Shown here piece after piece: positions 16,801 to 22,866 of a stretch of 64,000 bases of DNA; the stretch's first letter is position 1; each line of letters starts with the position of its first letter. The translations under genes and the position numbers were made by a program. Source of the stretch: Janthinobacterium lividum (GTDB lineage: Bacteria > Pseudomonadota > Gammaproteobacteria > Burkholderiales > Burkholderiaceae_D); contig NZ_JAAOLY010000003.1 in the NCBI RefSeq assembly GCF_011601275.1, positions 62,001 to 126,000 of the forward strand, given 5' to 3'. A model generated the notes under the pieces. It searched no databases. It had not been told where the DNA came from and saw nothing but the letters and a program-made list of their open reading frames with translations.

Positions 16801-17031
16801 GGTGTGGTGCCCCTGGTGTTCTCGAACGGCGCCGGTTCGGAAATGCGCCATGCCATGGGCGTGGCGGTCTTCGCCGGCATGCTGGGCGTGACCTTCTTCG
16901 GCCTGTTCCTGACGCCCGTGTTCTACGTACTGCTGCGCACCCTGGCGCAGCGTTTTGAGAAAAAACCAGCCGCCGCTGCCGCCAAGCCTGTCGCCGCGCC
17001 AGCGCTGGACCTGGAAGGAGATATATATTGA
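13831..17031 (+). CDS. RND multidrug efflux permease (HAE1 family)
   Basis: This 1066-residue inner-membrane proton antiporter has the full RND layout. The first transmembrane helix (IFAAVLSIVIFVAGLLSIFGLPISEYP) is followed by a large periplasmic loop. Transmembrane segments 2-6 include the proton-relay Asp pair in GIVVDDAIVVVENVERN (residues about 407-408). A second periplasmic loop and helices 8-12 follow (GGDNNVFTQIALFVLVGL). Length and sequence place it with AcrB/MexF/AdeB-type drug pumps, not heavy-metal pumps. It follows the adaptor by 2 bp and overlaps the channel gene. Confidence 0.95.
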   Translation: MNFSRFFIDKPIFAAVLSIVIFVAGLLSIFGLPISEYPDVVPPSVVVRAQYPGANPKVIAETVAAPLEEQINGVENMLYMSSQNTSDGAMMLTVTFKIGTNVEQAETQVQNRVQRALPRLPEEVRQIGVTTVKSSPNLTMVVHLVSPNKRYDDMYLRNYAVLNVKDQLARLPGMGDIQIFGAGDYAMRIWLDPQKVAARGMTANDVVDAIREQNVQVAAGVIGASPAKNSDFQLTVNTQGRLQTPEEFGAIIVRTNADGAVTHLKDVARVEMGANSYSLRSLLNNNPAVGMGIFEAPNANALQLSSDVRSKMDELKKDFPQGVEYRIEYDPTQFVRSSIEAVIHTLLEAIALVVLVVIIFLQTWRASIIPLLAVPVSIVGTFAVMLGFGFSINTLSLFGLVLAIGIVVDDAIVVVENVERNIEEGLSPRDATIQAMKEVSGPIVAIALVLCAVFVPIAFVPGLSGEFYRQFALTIAISTVISAFSSLTLAPALSAALLKPHDAPKDALTRGMDMVFGRFFAWFNRFFGRASHRYEAGVKGVLGRKSASLGVYALLVVAAIFTFKSVPAGFVPAQDKQYLVGFAQLPDAASLDRTEDVVRRMSDVIKSVPGVESTIAFPGLSINDFTNAPNAGIVFATLKPFDERTSKELSGGAIAAEINKRLGGIQDAFIMVFPPPPVNGLGTIGGFKMMIEDRGNLGYDALYNATQALAAKAYQTPELAGVFSGYQINVPQLFADVDRVKAKQMGVQLQTIYQTLQINLGSLYVNDFNQFGRTYQVRVQADAAFRSHAQDIAQLKVRNDKGEMIPLSSLMRVKDSYGPDRVQRYNAYAAADFNGGAAPGVSSGQAQAALERIAKEVLPQGISYEWTELTYQDILSGNTMIYVFPLCVLLVFLVLAAQYESWTLPLAVILIVPMSILCALLGVKLTGGDNNVFTQIALFVLVGLASKNAILIVEFARELEEHGRTVVQAALEACRLRLRPILMTSIAFIMGVVPLVFSNGAGSEMRHAMGVAVFAGMLGVTFFGLFLTPVFYVLLRTLAQRFEKKPAAAAAKPVAAPALDLEGDIY

Positions 17032-18521
17032 AAACCAAGGAAATCATCTGGCGCGTCAAACCCGTGCTGACCGCCATGGCCGCAGCCGTGCTGCTGGCCG
17101 CCTGCGCGGCGCCGGAGTTCAAGCAGCCACAGATCGAGACGCCGGCCGCGTTCAAGGAAGCGCAAACCTTGCCCGCCGTGCAGACGGCGGCCGATGGCAC
17201 GCGCTGGAAACAGGGCGTACCTGCCGAGCGCCAGGCGCGCGGCGAGTGGTGGCTGGCGTTCAGTGATCCGGCTTTGACCAGTTTGATCAACGAAGCCACG
17301 CAGGCCAACGCCAACCTGGCCGTGGCCGCCGCCCGCGTCAAGCAGGCGAGGGCCATTGCCGGCATCGCCGAAGCGGACCGCATCCCGCAAGTGGGCGTGA
17401 ACGTGGGCGGCCAGCGCAACCGCGCTTCCGCCGTGTCGCTCGGCTTGCCGAACGGCGCGCCGGTGGCGGCCACGAATGTCTATCAGGCCAACCTGACGGC
17501 CAGCTACGAAGTCGATCTGTTCGGCCGCGTGGCATCGAACGTCAGCGCCTCGCGCAGCGATGCGCTGGCCGTGGAAGCGACTTACCGCTCGGTGCTGCTG
17601 TCCTTGCAGGCCGACGTGGCGCAGACCTACTTCCAGCTGCGCGCCACGGACGCCGAACTGGCGACCCTGGAACAGACGGTGCGCTTGCGCGAGGAAAGCG
17701 TGCATGTGAACCAGCGCCGCTATGACCTGGGCGACATCGGCGAATTCGATCTGTCGCGTGCCCGCACGGAGCTGTCGACCGTGCGTGCCGAAGCCATCGG
17801 CCTGCAGCGCCAGCGCGCCACCAGCGAACATGCGCTGGCCGTCCTGCTGGGTAAACCTGCCGCCAGCTTTACGGCGACCGTCAACCCGCTGCAGGATAGC
17901 GGCTTCCTGCCCGTGATCCCGGCCGGCATGCCGTCCTCGCTGCTGGAGCGCCGTCCCGACATCGCGTCGGCGCAGCGCACCATGGAAGCGTCGAATGCGC
18001 GCATCGGCGTGGCGAAATCGGCCATGTTCCCGGCCTTGACCCTGAACGCTTCCGGCGGCGGCGCGTCCGATACCTTCTCGGACATCTTCAAGTGGAGCAG
18101 CCGCTCCTGGCTGCTGGGCGCCCTGATGTCGATGCCGATCATCGACGGCGGCCGCAACAAGGCGGCCGTGAGCCGCAGCGAAGCGCAGCTCGAAGAGTCG
18201 GTGGCGACGTATCGCCAGAGCGTGCTGGTGGCCTTCGCCGAGGTGGAAGACAACCTGGCCGGCCTGCGCATCCTGTCGGGCCAGACGCAGCAGATCGACG
18301 AAGCCGTCGTCTCGGCGCGCCGCTCGGCCGACCTGGCGCAAAAGCTGTACGACGCTGGCCGTTCCAGCTACCTCGATCTGCTGGACGCGCAGCGCAACCT
18401 GGCGGCCATCGAGCGCAACGCCGTGCAACTGCGCGGCAACCGCGCCGTCACCACGGTGGCGCTGATCCGCTCCCTGGGCGGCGGCTGGGGCGAGACGGAG
18501 CCGCAAGTAGCGGCCAACTAG
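17028..18521 (+). CDS. Outer-membrane efflux lipoprotein (NodT/OprM family)
   Basis: This 497-residue TolC-like channel completes the tripartite pump. A signal peptide ends at lipobox C26 (LLAAC). Two outer-membrane efflux repeats follow (about 60-260 and 270-480), with typical YEVDLFGRV and SYLDLLDAQRNL motifs. The start is an unusual TTG at 17028, overlapping the permease stop (TTGA) and preceded by GGAAGGAG at good spacing. No downstream ATG keeps the signal peptide. Coupling to the permease and the weak start codon may tune stoichiometry. Confidence 0.92.
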   Translation: MKTKEIIWRVKPVLTAMAAAVLLAACAAPEFKQPQIETPAAFKEAQTLPAVQTAADGTRWKQGVPAERQARGEWWLAFSDPALTSLINEATQANANLAVAAARVKQARAIAGIAEADRIPQVGVNVGGQRNRASAVSLGLPNGAPVAATNVYQANLTASYEVDLFGRVASNVSASRSDALAVEATYRSVLLSLQADVAQTYFQLRATDAELATLEQTVRLREESVHVNQRRYDLGDIGEFDLSRARTELSTVRAEAIGLQRQRATSEHALAVLLGKPAASFTATVNPLQDSGFLPVIPAGMPSSLLERRPDIASAQRTMEASNARIGVAKSAMFPALTLNASGGGASDTFSDIFKWSSRSWLLGALMSMPIIDGGRNKAAVSRSEAQLEESVATYRQSVLVAFAEVEDNLAGLRILSGQTQQIDEAVVSARRSADLAQKLYDAGRSSYLDLLDAQRNLAAIERNAVQLRGNRAVTTVALIRSLGGGWGETEPQVAAN

Positions 18522-18551
18522 TTTCCGGTCCGCGGCGATAAGCCTCTCAAG

Positions 18552-18585
18552 AACGGCGTCGTGCTTTGCACGGCGCCGTTTTTTT
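18552..18585 (+). terminator. Terminator of the RND operon
   Basis: A 13-bp stem (18552-18564 with 18568-18580, one G-U pair), TTT loop, and a T-run through 18585, about 30 bp after the channel stop. Confidence 0.88.
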
Positions 18586-18608
18586 ATGGGGTGGCGTTGG
18601 TGGCGCGA

Positions 18609-18660
18609 GGCGCGGTAGGTCGGCTTAGCGCATAGCGCGTAAGCCGACACCACCCGCGCC
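18609..18660. repeat. REP-like palindromic element
   Basis: Nested inverted repeats: outer GGCGCG/CGCGCC (18609-18614, 18655-18660) and inner GTCGGCTTA/TAAGCCGAC (18619-18627, 18640-18648), with GCGC pairs at the tip. The GTCGGCTTA core resembles intergenic repeats that I recall from Oxalobacteraceae genomes. Only one copy is seen in this window. Confidence 0.5.
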
Positions 18661-18763
18661 TCCAACCCAGACCAGATCAACAAAATAAATTGAATCCAAT
18701 CCCCGTCCGACCACGTAAGTACTCCTGCAATCATGCAAACGCCGTCATCCAGGAGATACCATC

Positions 18764-19321
18764 ATGCGCACCTTTGTTCCCGCAGCACTGTTCTTTACAT
18801 CCATGCTGGCCGCCAGCGCTCCGTTCGCCGCCGACATGACGACCATGGTCGGTGGCCAGAGCATGTATCCGTCCAAGGACATCGTCGATAACGCCGTCAA
18901 TTCGGCCGACCACACGACCCTGGTCGCCGCCGTCAAGGCGGCCGGCCTGGTCGATACCCTGAAAGGCAAGGGTCCATTTACCGTGTTCGCGCCGACGAAT
19001 GCGGCCTTCGGCAAGCTGCCGGCCGGCACCGTCGACACCCTGGTGAAACCGGAAAGCAAGGCGACCCTGACGAAAATCCTCACCTACCACGTGGTGCCGG
19101 GCAAATACGACTTCAAGGCGCTGGCCAAGGAAATCAAGATGCACGATGGCAAGGCGACCCTGCCGACGGCCAGCGGCGGCAAGCTGATGTTCGCCATGAA
19201 CGGCATGCACAATATCGTGGTGATGGATGAAAGCGGCAATAGCGCCAACATCAGCACCTATGACGTGTACCAGTCGAATGGCGTGATCAATGTCATTGAC
19301 TCGGTGCTGATGCCTAAATAA
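18764..19321 (+). CDS. Secreted fasciclin-domain protein
   Basis: This 185-residue protein has a signal peptide (about 1-22, cleavage near AFAAD). One fasciclin (FAS1) domain spans about 45-183: HTTLVAAVKAAGLVDTLKGKGPFTVFAPTNAAF (H1 box), ILTYHVVPG (YH motif) and NGVINVIDSVLMPK (H2 box) are all present. Such single-domain proteins are cell-surface or periplasmic adhesion-type proteins with poorly defined roles. AGGAG lies 8-12 bp before the ATG. It is monocistronic, ending at a bidirectional terminator. Confidence 0.92.
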   Translation: MRTFVPAALFFTSMLAASAPFAADMTTMVGGQSMYPSKDIVDNAVNSADHTTLVAAVKAAGLVDTLKGKGPFTVFAPTNAAFGKLPAGTVDTLVKPESKATLTKILTYHVVPGKYDFKALAKEIKMHDGKATLPTASGGKLMFAMNGMHNIVVMDESGNSANISTYDVYQSNGVINVIDSVLMPK

Positions 19322-19340
19322 GCGAACGAAAAAGCGGACG

Positions 19341-19372
19341 AAAAAAAAGACAGGGAAAACCCTGTCTTTTTT
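19341..19372. terminator. Bidirectional terminator between fasciclin and the Asr-like operon
   Basis: GACAGGG (19349-19355), AAAA loop, CCCTGTC (19360-19366), with an A-run on the left and T-run on the right. It can serve both the plus-strand fasciclin gene and the minus-strand operon ending at 19390. Confidence 0.85.
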
Positions 19373-19389
19373 CATTTATGCCGCCGTGA

Positions 19390-19653
19390 TTATTTGGCTG
19401 GCGCTGCTGGCGTTGCCGGCACCGCTGGTTCCGCAGGTGCTGCCTTGTCGGCTGGAGCGGCTTTCTTCGCCTTGTGATGCTTGGCTTTCTTGTGCGCCGC
19501 TGGCTTGACGGCGGCTGCCGGCGCTTCGGCCTTGACGACAGGGGCGACGACAGGAATCGGTGCCACTGGAGCGACTGGCGCAACGGCTGGCGTCTGGGCG
19601 AAAGCGGCGGTGGCGAACAGGCTGGCGATCAGGGTGGCGATAACTTTTTTCAT
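19390..19653 (-). CDS. Small secreted Ala/Pro/Lys/His-rich protein (Asr-like), paralogue 1
   Basis: This 87-residue protein has a signal peptide almost identical to its four paralogues (MKKVIATLIASLFATAAFA-Q). A low-complexity mature part of about 68 residues is built from Ala, Pro, Val and Lys, with a basic His-containing centre (AAHKKAKHHKAKKAAPADKA). Composition and layout recall the E. coli acid-shock protein Asr. It lies 45 bp after paralogue 2 with no promoter of its own visible, so it is the second gene of that operon. Function is inferred from resemblance only. Confidence 0.65.
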   Translation of the reverse strand: MKKVIATLIASLFATAAFAQTPAVAPVAPVAPIPVVAPVVKAEAPAAAVKPAAHKKAKHHKAKKAAPADKAAPAEPAVPATPAAPAK

Positions 19654-19698
19654 GATGAGATCCTTGGTGTTTTTTCGGGTTGATGCAGTGAGAATGAA

Positions 19699-20049
19699 TT
19701 ACTTGGCTGCTGCAGGTGCCGCTTCAGCGGTGGCCGATGCCAGTTTTTCGTCAGCTTTGGCCTTGGTTTTCTTGGCCTTGTGGTGCGCCTTGGCTTTCGT
19801 GGTGGCCGCTTCCGCCTTGGCGCTGGCGACTTCCGTTTTTGCGGCGACGACTGCTTTCGCTTCCTTGGCATCCGCTTTGACGGCGGCTTGCGCTTCCTTG
19901 GCGTCCGCTTTCACGACAGCCTTGGTGTGGGCCGCCTCCACTTTCGCTGGTACCGAGGCTGCCGGAGCGGCCGCAGGTGCTGCCGGGGTTTGGGCGAAGG
20001 CTGCGGTTGCGAACAGGCCGGCGATCAGGGTAACAATTGCTTTTTTCAT
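19699..20049 (-). CDS. Small secreted Lys/Ala-rich protein (Asr-like), paralogue 2
   Basis: This 116-residue protein has signal peptide MKKAIVTLIAGLFATAAFA-Q. The mature protein is made of degenerate 11-residue-like units (VVKADAKEAQA, AVKADAKEAKA) and then KAHHKAKKTKAKADEK. It would be helical, strongly charged and free of Cys and aromatics. It differs from paralogue 4 at only 3 of 116 residues, so the two arose by recent duplication or gene conversion. The upstream tandem TTACA-type box at 20154-20168 is shared by three family promoters. Confidence 0.7.
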   Translation of the reverse strand: MKKAIVTLIAGLFATAAFAQTPAAPAAAPAASVPAKVEAAHTKAVVKADAKEAQAAVKADAKEAKAVVAAKTEVASAKAEAATTKAKAHHKAKKTKAKADEKLASATAEAAPAAAK

Positions 20050-20128
20050 GGTGCAGTCCTCAGTGGTGGTTTGTCTGGTATGTCTGTTGGTGCCGGGATG
20101 ATTCCCGTGTCACTGAGCATAAAACGCG
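19699..20128. repeat. 430-bp direct repeat, copy A
   Basis: This block (paralogue 2 plus 79 bp upstream) is nearly identical to 21771-22200 in the same orientation. Upstream identity ends abruptly at ATAAAACGCG in both copies. The start-to-start distance is 2072 bp. Confidence 0.85.
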
Positions 20129-20153
20129 CCCCTGATCGCTTGCGTTGACGGTC

Positions 20154-20168
20154 ATTACAAACGCTTAC
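20154..20168 (-). promoter_or_regulatory. OmpR/RstA-type tandem box before Asr-like paralogue 2
   Basis: On the plus strand ATTAC-AAACG-CTTAC, two TTAC(A) units one helical turn (10 bp) apart. Equivalent boxes precede paralogues 4 and 5. The box overlaps the stop codon of the serine hydrolase gene (20165-20167). It resembles CpxR (GTAAA-N5-GTAAA) and RstA (TACAT-N-T-N-GTTACA) sites. Confidence 0.55.
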
Positions 20169-21178
20169 ATCTGCGTTGTATCCGCCTTCAGGATGGCCTT
20201 CAGGATGTCTTCCGAACGGCGCTGTCCATAAGGCTTGCCATACGCGCTGGACGTAATGCTCACCACCATGCGGCGCGCGGGTATCACGTAGATCTTGTTG
20301 CCGCCATTGCCCGAGGCGAAATGCACGGCGATCTTTTGTCCCCCGATGTCCTGCGTCTTCGCATACCAGAAATAGCCGTAGCTGTCGGCGTAGCGGTCGA
20401 CGGCGCCGGTGGCCACGCGTGGCGCCAGCGCCGCTTGCAGCCAGCTCGTATCGATCACCCTCTTGCCGTCAACTACGCCGTCGTCGAGCACCATCTGGCC
20501 GATTTTTGCCGTGTCGCGCGCGCGCAGCGACAGATTACCCTGGCCCTTCGGATGGTTGGCCACGTCGCGGCCCCAGCTCCAGCGGGTGATGCCCAGTGGC
20601 GCGAACAGCACCTTGGCGGCGACATCTTCCAGGTCGGCGCCGCTGGCGCTTTCCACCACTCTGCCCGCGACATACGCCCCCAGCGAGTTGTAGCGGTAGG
20701 CGCTGCCCGGCGCCGTGGCAGCGGGCACGCCGCGCACGAAGGCGGCCGGGTCGGGCGCCGCATCGAGCTTGTCTTCATTGCCCGGCGACTGTTCGTCTTC
20801 ATCGAAGGCGGCCAGGCCCGAACGCATGGTCAGCAGGTCGTCGATGAGCACCTTGCCTGCCGGGCTGCCAGCGACTTCAGGCCAGTAATCGCCCACCGTT
20901 TTTGCTGTCGCCAGCTGGCCGCGCGCCACGGCCGCACCCGCCAGCAGGGCTGTGATGCTCTTGCCGGCCGAGCGGATGTCGTGCAGGGTGTCGGCCGTCT
21001 CGCCGTTGTAATAGCGCTCGGCCACGATGGCGCCGTCACGCAGCACGACGACGGCGCGCAAGTCGCCATGGCTGTCGCGGTCCTGGGCTTGCAGGACTTG
21101 CTCCAGGGTGGCGGGGGCGGTTTGCGCATTGGCGGCGCAAGGCAGGGACAGGGCGGTAATCAGCAGCAGGTGGCGCAT
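20165..21178 (-). CDS. Secreted serine hydrolase (class C beta-lactamase/esterase fold)
   Basis: This 337-residue protein has a signal peptide (about 1-18). The penicillin-binding/beta-lactamase fold is marked by S70-x-x-K73 (SAGKS), a YNS motif in YRYNSLGAYV, and HFASGNGGNKIYV in the position of the KTG box. The replaced third motif argues for an esterase or peptidase-like hydrolase rather than a true beta-lactamase. The start at 21178 puts the signal peptide at the N-terminus; longer in-frame starts would bury it. The gene sits between the two copies of the 430-bp repeat. Confidence 0.85.
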   Translation of the reverse strand: MRHLLLITALSLPCAANAQTAPATLEQVLQAQDRDSHGDLRAVVVLRDGAIVAERYYNGETADTLHDIRSAGKSITALLAGAAVARGQLATAKTVGDYWPEVAGSPAGKVLIDDLLTMRSGLAAFDEDEQSPGNEDKLDAAPDPAAFVRGVPAATAPGSAYRYNSLGAYVAGRVVESASGADLEDVAAKVLFAPLGITRWSWGRDVANHPKGQGNLSLRARDTAKIGQMVLDDGVVDGKRVIDTSWLQAALAPRVATGAVDRYADSYGYFWYAKTQDIGGQKIAVHFASGNGGNKIYVIPARRMVVSITSSAYGKPYGQRRSEDILKAILKADTTQM

Positions 21179-21298
21179 GGGATAGGCTTCGCGGCGATGG
21201 TCGGAGTGCCAGTGTCCCCCATCTGCGCCGCTTTGTCGCGCGCAAGCTGCCTGGTTCGATGAAGTTTGCATGAAGATGCGTTGGCGGACGCGCCATGC

Positions 21299-21321
21299 AA
21301 AAAGGACAGCCGAAGCTGTCC
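21299..21321 (-). terminator. Terminator of the second Asr-like operon
   Basis: On the minus strand GGACAGC-TTCG-GCTGTCC is followed by TTTTT. It lies about 70 bp after paralogue 3. The remainder of 21179-21391 should hold the serine hydrolase promoter but no gene. Confidence 0.8.
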
Positions 21322-21391
21322 CTGGAACTGCGGGCGAAGTGGTCACGCAAGCGCAGACCCGGCGGATGCGCTTGCGTGACGTCGTTCGCGC

Positions 21392-21733
21392 TTACTTCGC
21401 TGGCGTTGCCGGTGCTGCTGGAGCGGTTTCCGCCGCTTTCGCCGCATCCGCCTTTACTTTGGCTTTGCTGGCCTTGTGATGGGCCTTGGCCTTGGTGGCT
21501 TTGGCGTCGGCCTTGGCGCTGGCGACGTCGGCTTTCGCATCGGCGACGACGGCTGCTTCTTTCGCATCGGCTTTCACGACGGCCTTGGTTTCCTTGGCTT
21601 CAGCCTTGACCACGGCTTTCGTGTGGGCCGCTTCCGCCTTGGCCGGAGCCGATGCTGCCGGAGCGGCAGGGGTTTGGGCGAAGGCTGCGGTTGCGAACAG
21701 GCCGGCGATGAGGGTGGCGATAACTTTTTTCAT
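21392..21733 (-). CDS. Small secreted Lys/Ala-rich protein (Asr-like), paralogue 3
   Basis: This 113-residue protein has the family signal peptide (MKKVIATLIAGLFATAAFA-Q). The mature part has repeated KAEAKETKA/KADAKEAAV and KADVASAKADAKATKAKAHHKASKAK, ending PAAPATPAK. It is closer to paralogue 5 than to 2 and 4 in its repeat type. The start at 21733 is set by the conserved signal peptide; the long upstream open frame is an artefact of the overlapping paralogue. It is the second gene of an operon, 37 bp after paralogue 4. Confidence 0.7.
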   Translation of the reverse strand: MKKVIATLIAGLFATAAFAQTPAAPAASAPAKAEAAHTKAVVKAEAKETKAVVKADAKEAAVVADAKADVASAKADAKATKAKAHHKASKAKVKADAAKAAETAPAAPATPAK

Positions 21734-21770
21734 TGTATTTTCCTGGTGAGTGGTAGGCGATGGCAGGGGG

Positions 21771-22121
21771 TTACTTGGCTGCTGCTGGTGCGGCTTCGGT
21801 GGTGGCCGATGCCAGCTTTTCGTCAGCCTTGGCCTTGGTTTTCTTGGCCTTGTGGTGTGCCTTGGCTTTCGTGGTGGCCGCTTCCGCCTTGGCGCTGGCG
21901 ACGTCCGTTTTCGCGGCAACGACTGCTTTCGCTTCCTTGGCATCCGCTTTGACGACGGCTTGCGCTTCCTTGGCATCCGCTTTCACGACAGCCTTGGTAT
22001 GGGCCGCTTCCACTTTCGCTGGTACCGAGGCTGCCGGAGCGGCCGCAGGTGCTGCCGGGGTTTGGGCGAAGGCTGCGGTTGCGAACAGGCCGGCGATCAG
22101 GGTAACAATTGCTTTTTTCAT
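21771..22121 (-). CDS. Small secreted Lys/Ala-rich protein (Asr-like), paralogue 4
   Basis: This 116-residue protein is nearly identical to paralogue 2; I count three substitutions (Ala to Val, Glu to Asp, Ala to Thr). Signal peptide and Lys/Ala/His-rich helical repeats are as described there. It is the first gene of an operon with paralogue 3, has its own tandem box at 22226-22240, and ends at the terminator at 21299-21321. Confidence 0.7.
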   Translation of the reverse strand: MKKAIVTLIAGLFATAAFAQTPAAPAAAPAASVPAKVEAAHTKAVVKADAKEAQAVVKADAKEAKAVVAAKTDVASAKAEAATTKAKAHHKAKKTKAKADEKLASATTEAAPAAAK

Positions 22122-22200
22122 GGTGCAGTCCTCAGTGGTGGTTTGTCTGGTATGTCTGTTGGTGCCGGGATGATTCCCGTGTCACTGAGCATAAAACGCG
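21771..22200. repeat. 430-bp direct repeat, copy B
   Basis: Near-identical to 19699-20128. Recombination between the copies would remove the serine hydrolase and paralogue 3. Sequence diverges immediately beyond both ends, indicating a copied segment rather than a whole duplicated operon. Confidence 0.85.
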
Positions 22201-22225
22201 GCCCGGAAGGTTATCGTTGACCTTG

Positions 22226-22240
22226 TTTACACTTTCTTAC
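22226..22240 (-). promoter_or_regulatory. OmpR/RstA-type tandem box before Asr-like paralogue 4
   Basis: Plus strand TTTAC-ACTTT-CTTAC, the same 10-bp-phased architecture as the other two boxes. It lies outside the duplicated block, so its conservation is not a by-product of the duplication. Confidence 0.55.
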
Positions 22241-22289
22241 AATCGGGTAATTTAGGCGACGTTAATTAAAGAAGGCGGTTTGAAAATGC

Positions 22290-22317
22290 AAAAAGACAGC
22301 CGAAGCTGTCTTTTTTT
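22290..22317. terminator. Terminator after Asr-like paralogue 5
   Basis: GACAGC (22295-22300), CGAA loop, GCTGTC (22305-22310), with A-run and T-run on opposite sides. It lies 28 bp past the minus-strand stop. Confidence 0.8.
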
Positions 22318-22344
22318 CTGGTGCAAAAAAACGCGCGGAGGCGA

Positions 22345-22656
22345 TTATTTGGCTGCTGCTGCGGTTGCTTCAGTTTTGGCTTCGTCAGCCTTGGCCTTGG
22401 CTTTTTTCGCTTTGTGATGGGCTTTGGCTTTGGTGACTTTGGCGTCGGCCTTGGCGCTGGCGACATCGGCTTTCGCATCGGCGACGACGGCCGCTTCCTT
22501 GGCGTCGGCTTTGACTACGGCCTTGGTTTCCTTGGCTTCCGCTTTGGCCACTTCCTTGGTGTGCTTGGCTTCGGCCTTGACAGGCGCGGCTGGCGTTTGA
22601 GCAAAGGCTGCGGTAGCGAACAAGCCGGCGATCAGAGTAGCGATTACTTTTTTCAT
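22345..22656 (-). CDS. Small secreted Lys/Ala-rich protein (Asr-like), paralogue 5
   Basis: This 103-residue protein has the family signal peptide. The mature part has KAEAKHTKEVAKAEAKETKAVVKADAKEA-type units and then KADVASAKADAKVTKAKAHHKAKKAKAKADEAKT. It lacks the Ala/Pro linker of the others. It is monocistronic, with its own tandem box at 22760-22774 and terminator at 22290-22317. Confidence 0.68.
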   Translation of the reverse strand: MKKVIATLIAGLFATAAFAQTPAAPVKAEAKHTKEVAKAEAKETKAVVKADAKEAAVVADAKADVASAKADAKVTKAKAHHKAKKAKAKADEAKTEATAAAAK

Positions 22657-22759
22657 GGTGCAGTTCCTCGAGAAGTGGGGTTGTAGTTCAGGAGATCAAT
22701 CCCCTGTCACTGAGCCAAAAACGCGCCGTGAGGCAATAGCGTTGACACGATTTTTGCGA

Positions 22760-22774
22760 ATTACAAACACTTAC
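22760..22774 (-). promoter_or_regulatory. OmpR/RstA-type tandem box before Asr-like paralogue 5
   Basis: Plus strand ATTAC-AAACA-CTTAC. A GTTGAC element and a CACTGAGC...ACGCG element lie between box and gene, also present at the other two promoters. Here the box-to-GTTGAC distance is 9 bp longer, close to one helical turn. Confidence 0.55.
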
Positions 22775-22866
22775 ATTTGCCGGGGCCGGCACTCTGTTAG
22801 CTGGCGTACCGCGCCACGTTCCGCTGCGGCTTACAGTCGATGCCATCCATATTGCTTGGGTTTATC

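Noticed and set aside
13564-16851. 1095-aa minus-strand open frame
   Set aside because: Antisense to the RND permease and adaptor; a high-GC shadow with His/Arg/Gln-rich low-complexity translation.
16923-18734. 603-aa minus-strand open frame
   Set aside because: Antisense shadow of the outer-membrane channel gene.
19481-20101. Plus-strand Ala-rich 206-aa ORF, with similar ones near 21750-22220
   Set aside because: Antisense to the Asr-like genes; low-complexity artefact of their repeats.
21734-21976. N-terminal extension of Asr-like paralogue 3
   Set aside because: It runs antiframe through paralogue 4; the conserved signal peptide fixes the start at 21733.
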